A DNA stretch of 38,689 bases from an uncultured Bacteroides sp. GTDB lineage: Bacteria > Bacteroidota > Bacteroidia > Bacteroidales > Bacteroidaceae. The stretch lies in the NCBI GenBank assembly GCA_946628545.1, contig CAMOWU010000022.1:1-38689 (forward strand), written 5' to 3'. Positions 18,601-24,607 of the stretch are shown piece after piece; position 1 is the stretch's first letter, and every line of letters starts with the position of its first letter. The notes beneath the pieces are model-generated. The model made no database searches, had not been told where the DNA came from, and saw only the letters and a list, made by a program, of their open reading frames with translations. The position numbers and the translations under genes were made by a program.

Positions 18601-19263
18601 GTGGTACGTCTGTCAGATGGCAAGGAAATGAGCGCGCGCAACTTCTGGGTGACCAATGTGACCCTTGACGATATCCTCAAGCCAACCTACGAGAACCGTT
18701 TGCATCTTGCAGTGGACTTCGACGAGGTGAAAGAGGAAACTTTCGAAATCACATTCTCCCCACGTCCCGACATCATGTTGGACGTTGCTGAATTCTCTGG
18801 TATTCCAGAGACTGACTATGCACTTTCCGACCCTGTCAAAATGGTGACAGTGAAGTTTAATAAACCGATAGACCCTTCGACTTTCACTTCCGATGATCTA
18901 CGTCTGGTGATTCAAGGGGAGCGTCAGCGTGTGGATGATGCCAAGATTGTCAGCATTGACGCCCAAACTTTCAGTATCGACCTTAGCGATCTTCCTGTCA
19001 CCGACGGTCTTTATGTCTTGACAGTGCAGACCTTTGGTATTACTGATAAGGAAGGATATCCTGGCGAATCAGGCAAGAGTGTGAAGTGGATCCTGTTCCA
19101 AGGTGAGGAAACTTCGGTTTCAGAATTCACGACCATCTCGCATGGCAAGCGTGTGTATTCCTTGAGTGGAGTTCTTGTCTCTCCAGAGGCAGACCAAAAG
19201 ACTATCGATGGATTGCCTCGAGGTATATACATTATTGAAGGTAAGAAATATCTTATCAAATAG
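12679..19263 (+). CDS. giant secreted protein: cohesin-like, CARDB and Calx-beta domains, sorting-like tail
   Basis: 2194 aa, overlapping the previous stop by 4 nt (a second ATG at 12694 also gives a good signal peptide). Residues 29-168 resemble a cohesin fold (ALSVELDNKDEVVALQFTL ... GQLMTIGFTAL ... GGTVTIS). A CARDB-like domain spans about 170-285 (IPDLTVKGVTCD). Four Calx-beta-like units follow, about 288-709, each ending in a D-N/D-D/E signature. A second CARDB covers 710-820, an Ig-like or carboxypeptidase-regulatory unit 815-917, then further beta domains. A Pro/Lys-rich linker near 1395-1425 leads to a helical segment to about 1610, then more beta domains and an SbsA-like Ig domain. 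The tail (VYSLSGVLVS ... GIYIIEGKKYLIK) resembles exported Prevotella proteins. It is likely a cell-surface scaffold or adhesin; no catalytic site was seen. Confidence 0.75.
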   Translation: MNATTMRTRYLITFLMTLWLGVQTALGQNTLTIPDMTVMLEQQAALSVELDNKDEVVALQFTLTVPVGISLDASTAKMSDRANGHNVTMRKTGDNTYTAMVTSGQNNTIKGHAGQLMTIGFTALNPLKPGDKATIAINNTIISGKDSRNIATGAKGGTVTISRIPDLTVKGVTCDKKTINPGEQVKVSWQVENVGQLATAGGWSEQVSLVSEDGSQRKIIATTRYDAAIGVGAAVNRQTEITLPQLFGIDGNTRLLVRVVPDSEAGEPSTAQTNNTAYGANTLWLNKLTFCELSPSRIEENGGASVALKVSRSGSWANAETFTVSATADSRVSFPETVTIPVNQSAVVVNVRVTDNTELDDNSTISVTITGNGYPEATGSFDIIDNELPSLVATAWNNKGKEVTEVQEGGSFTVHVVAEKAPKKDVTLTLTSDLAKRFSYPSQSVLKKGKNEVDIQVTAIDDELSDIEQVATFTVSAVGYGKSEFSLALLDNDAPTLELILTPDIVSEGAGTGAVSGTIRRTSNINKYAAIRLSDNSDGALQYQNTTLNMDKGVEEVYFTMGPTDNSVVDGKRTYTITAAVYSTACRCSATERSDGYVTAQLSVLDDDGPTIVITPSVQNVREGSSATLTISRNDRKSEAITVQLNCDGGYKAQYPATVTVPAGKESVDVSVAFPENKVKGDGKALVFTATSNGFEMGTCVVNVIDQSMPDATVTGLKADRFDIKVNETVNLTYTVNNTGIMDLPDTTDIVVFIGGTAVATQKLGKKVAPGASLMLSTPVRYLSNTGVQSVYVAVNPYKTVKEISYANNSSAQIQMIVGAPFTVSSFKVGKDDCTPGETVVVEGKIDGPNEAISQAEVEIYYILDGYRQSKKIYTNDQGEFSTDITLLDGLYGSYLCGACYPGENVTTAMATVNVFGLTIERGANPCFYLKPTEVRTGSVLIHNPAAVALEGVRLTIGTVPGNLTFKGSIPSTIPADGTVELSYVITGEAESEGDEWHEIMMNVECQGKAALQIPVKAYVYPEDPELVAYSNSFNLNISQDATTPCWINIKNAGKGETGAIYLEIPDAKWITAPRTQYPSLAFDEELSIPVYFTPTDDMPLNSEYLTPFHIYGENGGSIAITGRIKVVSEKTGRVLVDAVDEGTFYYDEQPHVAGAFVQIKDTYSNRVVASGYTDEKGLFLSAELPCGAYNCTVSADIHADFSDMVYVEAAETDTLEAFMPIAPITYIWEAHPTTIEDVYEFRPEAQFVTHVPTAVVIIDFANELPKEMEVGDTAVVMATITNHGLVEAEDVNVWFGDHDMFDAEAKVKHFDVIPAGTTQFVPVVVTRKEYGNEVNVREKSGLDCEVNVRKEMFAGFRRRCNYHTHRWDTIQVTNSFAVPIPNFTCDLKLPGGVLRPFPMPIPGGTPWIQPQRTPKPPKPSKDRPPYEKDITIIPPFEAEEELENCLDDCFDGLPDQLDDWKKNLDDLMAAARKAGKKKLSRAALLGALGPMWDAAGLGWEIGKWIDECLIPAYPPLWEYMHGDGTGYDANSRVHIVTAANAEYDITEEQLKNIAKSYKTYQLLATYMDESVADAVIDSLEQVAISDGYEGLFDQIEQGVDLLAKSIEEAMPGGCTKVRVQFPQTAVFTREAFQGVLTVNNTASKPLTDLELKFRIEDADGNDCTSLFQIDPTYKLTDVVLDAERKGTIAENSSGTYDILFVPTKNAAPTQPVEYRFTGAITFTNPNTGIPFSATLFPVALTVNPTPDIDVHYFLQRDVLGDDALTETVEPSVPAELSVMLNNKGYGDANNMRFYVKQPEIIENEKGLIIDFQIVSSRLNGMESQEIDVTKEQSIVNFGTISAHSVAYAQWELMSSLLGHFGDYDVSYSHITGYGNKALSIIDNVAIHELTRSIDASIDNGGLKGFLVNDIQDANNEPDAIYLTDGEREDVHTALSARLDKVDGNVYRLVVTPSVEGWNYKNIITPTGKMTIQKVVRLSDGKEMSARNFWVTNVTLDDILKPTYENRLHLAVDFDEVKEETFEITFSPRPDIMLDVAEFSGIPETDYALSDPVKMVTVKFNKPIDPSTFTSDDLRLVIQGERQRVDDAKIVSIDAQTFSIDLSDLPVTDGLYVLTVQTFGITDKEGYPGESGKSVKWILFQGEETSVSEFTTISHGKRVYSLSGVLVSPEADQKTIDGLPRGIYIIEGKKYLIK

Positions 19264-19314
19264 TAGATCATTCACTTAGCCTTGAGAACACGTTCTTCTT
19301 GAGATTCTGATGGG

Positions 19315-19351
19315 AAAAGTCCGTGGGAAGCATTTCACCACGGACTTTTTT
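19315..19351 (+). terminator. rho-independent terminator of the secreted-protein genes
   Basis: AAAAGTCCGTGG pairs with CCACGGACTTTT across a 10-nt loop, followed by a T-run. It lies about 52 bp after the stop at 19263. Confidence 0.85.
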
Positions 19352-19523
19352 CTGTCCTCACTCGTGAAGCGTTTCCATGATGCGCTATGCCTCTCTGCGC
19401 CAGTCCATACGAACTTTCCAACATCAAGTCACACAATTCCTTTTACATAAATTCCCAACTTTCATCTCTTTATTCATAACTTTGCATGCCGCTTCCTCCA
19501 GCGGGGTAATCAATCGGAAAGAA

Positions 19524-19567
19524 GGGGTACGCAGGCATCCTGCCTGCGACGCGTCTGGAAGACGCGT
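19524..19567 (+). repeat. half copy of the GGGGTACGCA element
   Basis: GGGGTACGCAGGCA-TCC-TGCCTGC followed directly by ACGCGTCT-GGA-AGACGCGT. It is almost the same sequence as 38517-38559 and the left end of 30487-30590, but no right-hand TGCGTACCCC is found nearby. Confidence 0.8.
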
Positions 19568-19574
19568 AAAAAAA

Positions 19575-19594
19575 CTCCCCTCCCCTCGAAGGGG
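19575..19594 (+). repeat. CCCCTCGAAGGGG palindrome, partial copy
   Basis: CTCCCCTCCCCTCGAAGGGG, the same palindromic core as the three copies at 23943, 24503 and 24561, but without their flanking CCCCACCCCTG part. Confidence 0.7.
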
Positions 19595-19645
19595 AAAGGC
19601 TACGGGTAGGCGAGCTTGCTCGGGAATGCGGTAGGGGGTCCCTCA

Positions 19646-19666
19646 ATAACCCATAACCCATAACCC
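19646..19666 (+). repeat. ATAACCC heptamer array
   Basis: Three exact tandem ATAACCC units. The lead-in CCTCAATAACCCAT recurs at 19751-19764. Confidence 0.8.
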
Positions 19667-19685
19667 TTCAAAAGCCCTGTTGTGT

Positions 19686-19752
19686 CCGAGCATTCCATGC
19701 TCGGTGTACTCATCCGGAAGGCGGTTAGGTAAGCCGCCTTATCATGGCGGCC
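19686..19752. repeat. cluster of short palindromes
   Basis: CCGAGCAT-TCC-ATGCTCGG (19686-19704); AAGGCGG (19718-19724) with CCGCCTT (19734-19740); and GCCGCC (19733-19738) with GGCGGC (19746-19751). The last two share a strand, so they are mutually exclusive hairpins. Confidence 0.65.
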
Positions 19753-19778
19753 TCAATAACCCATAGCCTTCAATAAAG

Positions 19779-19838
19779 TCTAAAGTCTAACGTCTAACGT
19801 CTATTTTTCTTAACTCTTAACTCTTAATTCTTAACTCC
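19779..19838 (+). repeat. two adjacent heptamer arrays
   Basis: TCTAAAG, TCTAACG, TCTAACG, TCTATTT (19779-19806), then, after TTCT, TAACTCT, TAACTCT, TAATTCT, TAACTCC (19811-19838). Period 7 in both, with different units. Confidence 0.8.
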
Positions 19839-20151
19839 AAAATGTCATACCCATGAAACATTTTTGCATAAACACGTTGAAAAAATATACAAAACACCCC
19901 TAAAAGCACCGAAAATATGCAGTATTAAGGTGTTATTACATAAATACACACATTTTTTATAATAACATGAAACATTTTAAAAACATGATTTCTCGCACTC
20001 ATTTCACTCTCTTTCACCGTGGTTCACATCGAAACATCCAATTCCATTTACCAAAACGCCAGTATTCTTACACATCTTTCATCATTTTGCACTTGTCAGT
20101 TGAATCTACACACGTTTTTTCCCTGCAAGAGGATGAAAACTGGCGGTTTAA

Positions 20152-20182
20152 TTTGTTTTTTCCAATTACTTTCATAATTTTG
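20152..20182 (+). promoter_or_regulatory. promoter of the DUF4292-EnvC pair
   Basis: TTTG at 20152-20155 and TAATTTTG at 20175-20182, separated by 19 bp. It gives a leader of roughly 85-90 nt before the ATG at 20276. Confidence 0.65.
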
Positions 20183-20275
20183 CAGTATCAATCGGTAATG
20201 TGTGCTTGCAGGAGGGGTAGGATAATTGTAGAATGACCTTCTTGAGAGTACATTCATCAGACATAACAGAATAAT

Positions 20276-21130
20276 ATGAACACATTTAGGCATTCTTTTT
20301 TATACGCTTTGGCACTGTGCGTGGCGTCAGTGCTGGTTGTGGCGTGCGGATCGACCAAGAAGATCAAGACCGACAATGATAAGTTGACCAACAATGCGGC
20401 GTTCCAGACCACGACATTCTTCAACAGCGTGGTGGCCAATAAATCCACGGCTGAATACCTCACCTCGAAGATCAAGGCCAGGCTGGTGTCGGGCGACAAG
20501 ACCATCTCCACCGGCGGCAACCTCAGGATGAAGCGCGACGAGGTGATACAGATATCCTTGGTGGATCCCATCCTGGGCATCACTGAAGTGGCTCGTCTGG
20601 AGTTCAGCAAAGACAAGGTGCTCTTCATCGACCGCGTGCACAAGCAGTATGCCGATGTGCCCTACAACAGTGTTGATTTCCTGCAGAAAGCCAATGTGGA
20701 TTTCAATTCCTTGCAGGCACTGTTCTGGAGCGAGTTGTTCAAACCTGGAGACACTCAGGTCAAGGCGTCCGATTTCAGTATCAAGAAGACAGATGCCAAA
20801 AGCGTGAATATCGACTTCACGGACAAGGTGCTCAACTATCAGTTTGTGGCTTCAGCTGCTGACGCATTGCTCAATAAGACGAACATCACGGGAACCACTT
20901 CCAGCGCCTATGCCTTGAGTTTCGATTATGGTGATTACACCGAGTTCAACGGTAAGAAATTCCCTCAGGAAATTACCCTTTCGTTCGTCTCGGCTGCCAA
21001 GACCAATAAGATAGAATTGGAGTTGAATTCAATCTCTCAGAACAGCAACTGGACGCTGCATACCGCCACTCCGACGGGTAGATACACCCAAGTGTCGGCC
21101 GACAAACTCTTCAAATCACTCACTCGATAA
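20276..21130 (+). CDS. DUF4292-family lipoprotein
   Basis: A 284-aa predicted outer-membrane lipoprotein. The signal peptide ends in LVVAC (Cys24), an acceptable lipobox, followed by GST. The rest is a single beta-rich domain of the DUF4292 type, a family restricted mainly to Bacteroidota and somewhat like LolB/LolA folds (weak recollection). It overlaps the next gene by 1 nt (TAATG), so the two are translated together. The pairing with an EnvC-like protein suggests a cell-envelope role in peptidoglycan remodelling or septum splitting. The biochemical activity is unknown. Confidence 0.8.
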   Translation: MNTFRHSFLYALALCVASVLVVACGSTKKIKTDNDKLTNNAAFQTTTFFNSVVANKSTAEYLTSKIKARLVSGDKTISTGGNLRMKRDEVIQISLVDPILGITEVARLEFSKDKVLFIDRVHKQYADVPYNSVDFLQKANVDFNSLQALFWSELFKPGDTQVKASDFSIKKTDAKSVNIDFTDKVLNYQFVASAADALLNKTNITGTTSSAYALSFDYGDYTEFNGKKFPQEITLSFVSAAKTNKIELELNSISQNSNWTLHTATPTGRYTQVSADKLFKSLTR

Positions 21131-22692
21131 TGAAAAGACTATTACTGATTGTTTGTTGTGCTTTGATCTGTGTGACCTCATTCTCCCAGACGAGAAAGAA
21201 GTCTTCCACGGCGAACAAAGCCAAGACAACGACGACAACAGCCAAGAAGACTAATACCAGGAAAACGAAGGCTGCCTCTGCCAAGTCCAGCTCAAAAGCG
21301 GCTACACAGCAGAAGCCAGCCAGCATCAAGCAGCTCAAGAACCAGCAGTCGCAAAACCAAAAAGTCATCAAGGAGAAAAAAGCCGAGACACAGCAAATCA
21401 ACAAGTCCATCAAGACGAACCTTGACAGTGTGGTCATTCTCGACCGTCAGATCACCGAGCATCAGAACGATATCACACGGCTGCAGGGCGACATTAAGTC
21501 CCTGAATGGCAGGATTGATTCGCTGCAGACGCAACTGACCCGTCTGAACAAGGACCTGGAGGACAGGAAAGGCAAATATGCCAAGGCGGTAGCTGCTATG
21601 AGCAGGAAACACAACGTGCAGGACAAACTGATGTTCATCTTTTCGGCGCAGAACCTCACTCAGATGTACCGGCGCATGCGTTACATCAGGGAGTATTCCG
21701 CTTTCCAGAAAGCACAGGGCGATATCATCCGAGAGCGTCAGCAACAGGTGCAGGCTCTGAAGAATGACTTACTCGACGCCAAGACCCGTGTGGCTAACAA
21801 TCTGGTTCAGGTGGAGGACAAGAAGAAATCGCTCGAAGGCATGAAGACATCTGTGGAGAGCAAGGTGGCGTTTCTCAACAAGAACCTCAAGCAGGTGCAG
21901 CAGGAGATTGCGGCTGCACAGGCAGAGGATGCCAAGTTGCAAGCACAGATCGACCGGCTGATACAGTTGGAAATAGAGGCGGCTAAGAAGCGCCAGGAGG
22001 AGGAAGCCCGCAAACGAAAGGTGGCTGAAGAGAGGCGCAAGGCTGAAGAGGCACGCAAATTAAGGGAAAAACGACTTGCCGAGGCCCGCGCTGCGGCCAA
22101 AAAGGCGGAGGAGGCCAGGAAGGCCGCCAAGAACGCCGAAGAAAAGAAACGTGCCGAAGCCAGCCTGAAGGCTGCCAATGCCGAGGTGAAGAATGTGGAG
22201 AAGGAAAACAAGAGAGAAGAGGCTGTGGAGCGCAAGGAAGCCAAGAAGCGTACTTCCAATGTGGACACCGATACCAAACTGTCGTCTAATTTCGCCAGCA
22301 ACAAGGGGCGTTTGCCTATGCCCATCACGGGTTCCTACTCAATAGTGGGCCACTACGGACGCTACAATGTCAAGGGGCTTTCAGGTGTGGTGCTTGAAAA
22401 CAAGGGCATCAACATCAAGGGTGAGGCCGGTGCCATGGCGCGTGCAGTCTTTGATGGCGAGGTGTCGGGATTCTATGAGTACGGACCCAGTTATACTGTG
22501 ATGGTTCGCCACGGGAAATACATCTCTGTCTATTCAGGCCTGTCGTCTGTGAGCGTCAGCAAGGGACAGAAGGTCAGCACCAAGACTCCACTTGGCAAGG
22601 TGGGTACCAACACCAATGGCGACTATGTGCTGCAATTCCAGCTCCGTACCCTCAACAACGATCGACTGAACCCGGAGGTCTGGGTGAGATAG
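21130..22692 (+). CDS. EnvC-like murein hydrolase activator with degenerate LytM (M23) domain
   Basis: 520 aa: signal peptide (MKRLLLIVCCALICVTSFSQ), a basic Thr/Ala/Lys-rich stretch, a long coiled coil (about residues 55-250), an Ala/Lys/Arg/Glu-rich charged helix (about 280-370), then a LytM-type domain (about 395-520) starting GRLPMPITGSYSIVGHYG. The usual zinc ligands are missing: the closing HxH-like site reads LQFQLR, where active enzymes have LHFELR. The first site, HYGRYNV, lacks the metal-binding Asp spacing. This is the arrangement of EnvC-type activators, which switch on amidases for daughter-cell separation and do not cut murein themselves. No FtsEX gene is in the window. It is in an operon with the DUF4292 lipoprotein. 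Confidence 0.82.
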   Translation: MKRLLLIVCCALICVTSFSQTRKKSSTANKAKTTTTTAKKTNTRKTKAASAKSSSKAATQQKPASIKQLKNQQSQNQKVIKEKKAETQQINKSIKTNLDSVVILDRQITEHQNDITRLQGDIKSLNGRIDSLQTQLTRLNKDLEDRKGKYAKAVAAMSRKHNVQDKLMFIFSAQNLTQMYRRMRYIREYSAFQKAQGDIIRERQQQVQALKNDLLDAKTRVANNLVQVEDKKKSLEGMKTSVESKVAFLNKNLKQVQQEIAAAQAEDAKLQAQIDRLIQLEIEAAKKRQEEEARKRKVAEERRKAEEARKLREKRLAEARAAAKKAEEARKAAKNAEEKKRAEASLKAANAEVKNVEKENKREEAVERKEAKKRTSNVDTDTKLSSNFASNKGRLPMPITGSYSIVGHYGRYNVKGLSGVVLENKGINIKGEAGAMARAVFDGEVSGFYEYGPSYTVMVRHGKYISVYSGLSSVSVSKGQKVSTKTPLGKVGTNTNGDYVLQFQLRTLNNDRLNPEVWVR

Positions 22693-22717
22693 AAAGGCTT
22701 GGATAGAATAGAGAGAA

Positions 22718-22837
22718 TTTAACTTCCCCTTTAACTTCCCTTTTAACTCCCCCTTTAACTTCCCTTTTAACTTCCCTTTTAACTTCCCTTTTAACTCCCC
22801 CTTTAACTTCCCTTTTAACTCCCCCTTTAACTTCCCT
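22718..22837. repeat. 12-bp tandem array, ten units
   Basis: Ten exact-length units of TTTAACTTCCCT, TTTAACTTCCCC or TTTAACTCCCCC. It lies between the converging EnvC gene and M20 gene, ending 7 bp before the latter's stop. No terminator hairpin was seen between these genes, so the array occupies the terminator position. Confidence 0.95.
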
Positions 22838-22844
22838 TTAAAAA

Positions 22845-23912
22845 CTACAGCTTTAGTCCGCGTAGCAATTTCAAATAGAGGGGGATAGCCTCCTCTATTT
22901 CTTTTTTCTCGATGAATTCGTTGGCTGTATGGCTGCGTGACGACTCTCCTGGACCCATTTTCAGTGATGGAAAGCGCATGAGTGCTTGGTCGGAGAGGGT
23001 GGGGGATCCGAAAGGCACGCGTCCCAAGTCGATGGCACGCTGGACGAATGGATGCTCTTCGGGTATGCTCGACGAACTGAGTCTGAATGATCTGGCTTTC
23101 ACTTCCGATTTCACATTTTTGACGATTTCATCGAAGATTTCCTCATTGGTGTAGCACTCATTGCTGCGCACATCCACCGTGAACTGGCAGGTGTCGGGGA
23201 TGACATTGTGCTGTGTGCCAGCCTGGATGATTGTCACAGTCGTTTTCACTGGTCCCAGCAATGCAGTTTGTTTGGGAAAGGTGTGGTTCTTGATCCATTG
23301 GATGTCTTCCATGGCGATGTAGATGGCGTTTTCACCCTCGTTGCGTGCCGCATGTCCAGCCTTGCCGTGGGCGGTGAGGTCGAGCACCATCAGTCCTTTC
23401 TCTGCGATGGCAGGTTGCATGCCCGTGGGTTCGCCTACGATGGCGAATGATATCTCCGGCAATAGGGGGAGCACAGATTCAATGCCGTTCTTGCCCGACA
23501 CTTCTTCCTCGCATGAGGCGAGATAGATGAGGTTGTAGTCTTCGTTCTCCGCCGACAGTATTCTGAACACCTGCAGCAAACTGACCACTCCGCCTCCGCA
23601 ATCATTGCTTCCCAGCCCGTAGATGCGGCCATTTTCCTCCTCAGGGGTGAATGGGTCTCTGGTCCATGCCGCTACAGGTTTCACCGTGTCGAGATGAGCA
23701 TTGAGCAGGATGGTGGGGCGGGAGGCATCGAATTGTTCGGACACACACCATACGTTGTTGCCATGACGCTGGTATTGAAGGCCTATGGCACTGAGTTGTT
23801 GGCAGAAAAAATCTGCCACGGCTTGTTCGTCGCGGCTCACTGATGGTATGCGGATCATGCCTTTGAGCAGGTTGATGGCATCAGAGGCGGGGTTTGTTGG
23901 CTTTTTGTGCAT
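22845..23912 (-). CDS. M20-family metallohydrolase, probable acylornithine/acylcitrulline deacylase (ArgE-like)
   Basis: 355 aa from the ATG at 23912 (MHKKPTNPAS). The frame extends upstream into a repeat via a GTG, which is not credible. All M20 dinuclear-zinc residues are present: His73 and Asp75 in NAHLDTV, Asp104 in GSNDCGGG, Glu135/Glu136 in SCEEE, Glu161 in VGEPTG, and a C-terminal His in SRSHTANEF. The closest known role is removal of the N-acyl group in arginine synthesis. In Bacteroidota the acyl group is often succinyl and the substrate N-succinyl-citrulline, so the specificity could be desuccinylase rather than acetylornithine deacetylase. No other arg genes are in the window. The 3' end abuts a 12-bp tandem array. 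Confidence 0.78.
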   Translation of the reverse strand: MHKKPTNPASDAINLLKGMIRIPSVSRDEQAVADFFCQQLSAIGLQYQRHGNNVWCVSEQFDASRPTILLNAHLDTVKPVAAWTRDPFTPEEENGRIYGLGSNDCGGGVVSLLQVFRILSAENEDYNLIYLASCEEEVSGKNGIESVLPLLPEISFAIVGEPTGMQPAIAEKGLMVLDLTAHGKAGHAARNEGENAIYIAMEDIQWIKNHTFPKQTALLGPVKTTVTIIQAGTQHNVIPDTCQFTVDVRSNECYTNEEIFDEIVKNVKSEVKARSFRLSSSSIPEEHPFVQRAIDLGRVPFGSPTLSDQALMRFPSLKMGPGESSRSHTANEFIEKKEIEEAIPLYLKLLRGLKL

Positions 23913-23942
23913 AATGTGCTTAGTGGTGTATTTGGAGTTGGA

Positions 23943-23980
23943 CCCCACCCCTGCCCCTCCCCTTCGAGGGGAGGGGAGTT
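23943..23980. repeat. CCCCTC-rich palindromic repeat, copy 1
   Basis: CCCCACCCCTGCCCCTCCCC, then TTCGAGGGGAGGGGAGTT: a G/C-rich palindrome centred on TTCGA. It fills the gap between the M20 gene and the CYTH gene. Confidence 0.85.
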
Positions 23981-23983
23981 GGT

Positions 23984-24457
23984 TCAGTCTTTCCAGTTCT
24001 TGTAGGGATTGCGAAGGAGATGGGAGTTGTAATATCGTTTGTCGCCAGTCACTTCCTGTCCCAGAAAATCAGGTTTTTCGTATGGCTCGTTTTCGTAGGC
24101 AAGTTCTATTTCCGCAATGACTAATCCTTCGTTTTCACCGAAGAATTCATCGATTTCAACGGTATGTTTGCCACTTTTCACCAACCATCGGTTCTTGTTG
24201 ACCCGTCCTGGCAGACACAGTTTCATCAGTTCTTTGGCTTCCTCAAGGCTGATTTCTTTCTCAAATTCGTATCGGCCCAGTCCGTTTGCAGAGGAAGGTC
24301 CTTTGATGGTGAGGTAGCCTTTGTCGTCGCGTATCCTGACGCGAACGGTGATGCCTGGGGCGGTGGCGAAATAGCCCTGCTCGATGTGGGTGCAGGAATA
24401 GGATTGGCTTTTGTAGTCTCCCTTCACTAAGAATTTGCGTTCGATTTCTTGTGCCAT
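23984..24457 (-). CDS. CYTH-domain protein (triphosphate tunnel metalloenzyme family)
   Basis: 157 aa beginning MAQEIERKFLV, which carries the diagnostic EIERK (ExExK) motif at residues 4-8. Alternating charged strands follow (VRVRIRDD, YLTIKG, YEFEKEI, VEIDEFFGE, IAEIEL) that line the triphosphate tunnel. This single-domain length matches small bacterial TTM proteins, which hydrolyse inorganic triphosphate or related substrates. Some were formerly labelled class IV adenylate cyclases; the substrate is not determinable here. The frame is open 300 nt further upstream, but that stretch reads through repeats and the antisense of prfB, so ATG 24457 is the start. It sits between CCCC-rich palindromic repeats on both sides. 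Confidence 0.85.
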   Translation of the reverse strand: MAQEIERKFLVKGDYKSQSYSCTHIEQGYFATAPGITVRVRIRDDKGYLTIKGPSSANGLGRYEFEKEISLEEAKELMKLCLPGRVNKNRWLVKSGKHTVEIDEFFGENEGLVIAEIELAYENEPYEKPDFLGQEVTGDKRYYNSHLLRNPYKNWKD

Positions 24458-24502
24458 AGTTGATGAGTTTTTTTGTTGAACGGGGGTTGGTGGGAGCGAA
24501 GG

Positions 24503-24607
24503 ACCCCACCCCTGCCCCTCCCCTCGAAGGGGAGTTTTATGCTTTGGGGTTGTAGGGGAGAACCCCACCCCTGCCCCTCCCCTCGAAGGGGAGGGGAGTT
24601 TTATGCT
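24503..24607. repeat. CCCCTC-rich palindromic repeat, copies 2 and 3 in tandem
   Basis: ACCCCACCCCTGCCCCTCCC continues to TCGAAGGGGAG (24503-24534) and TTTTATGCT, and again at 24561-24607 with a longer GGGGAGGGGAG arm. The shared AGTTTTATGCT edge includes the reverse complement of the prfB stop region, so part of the prfB end is duplicated in copy 2. Confidence 0.85.

Larger units (their letters stand above)
19264..20275. other. 1-kb repeat-rich non-coding region
   Basis: After the terminator at 19315-19351 this holds, in order: a GGGGTACGCA half-element (19524-19567), a CCCCTCGAAGGGG palindrome (19575-19594), CGAGC-TT-GCTCG (19611-19622), ATAACCC heptamers, CCGAGCAT-TCC-ATGCTCGG (19686-19704), overlapping GGCGG/CCGCC hairpins (19718-19751) and TCTAACG and TAACTCT heptamers. 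An AT-rich stretch from 19840 follows, ending in the promoter at 20152-20182. No credible gene was found; the open frames here have no recognisable protein content. Confidence 0.7.

Noticed and set aside
19377-19661. Open frames across the repeat cluster, both strands
   Set aside because: The translations are those of repeats (palindromes, CCCC tracts). No protein features or promoter spacing support them.
19967-20236. 89-codon open frame in AT-rich DNA
   Set aside because: No recognisable domain or signal. It overlaps the promoter of the DUF4292 gene and ends inside its leader.
22718-22837. CRISPR array
   Set aside because: Units are 12 bp and contiguous with no spacers. It is a simple tandem repeat.
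23913-23948. Upstream GTG start for the M20 hydrolase
   Set aside because: It lies in the palindromic repeat. ATG 23912 gives the family-typical length.
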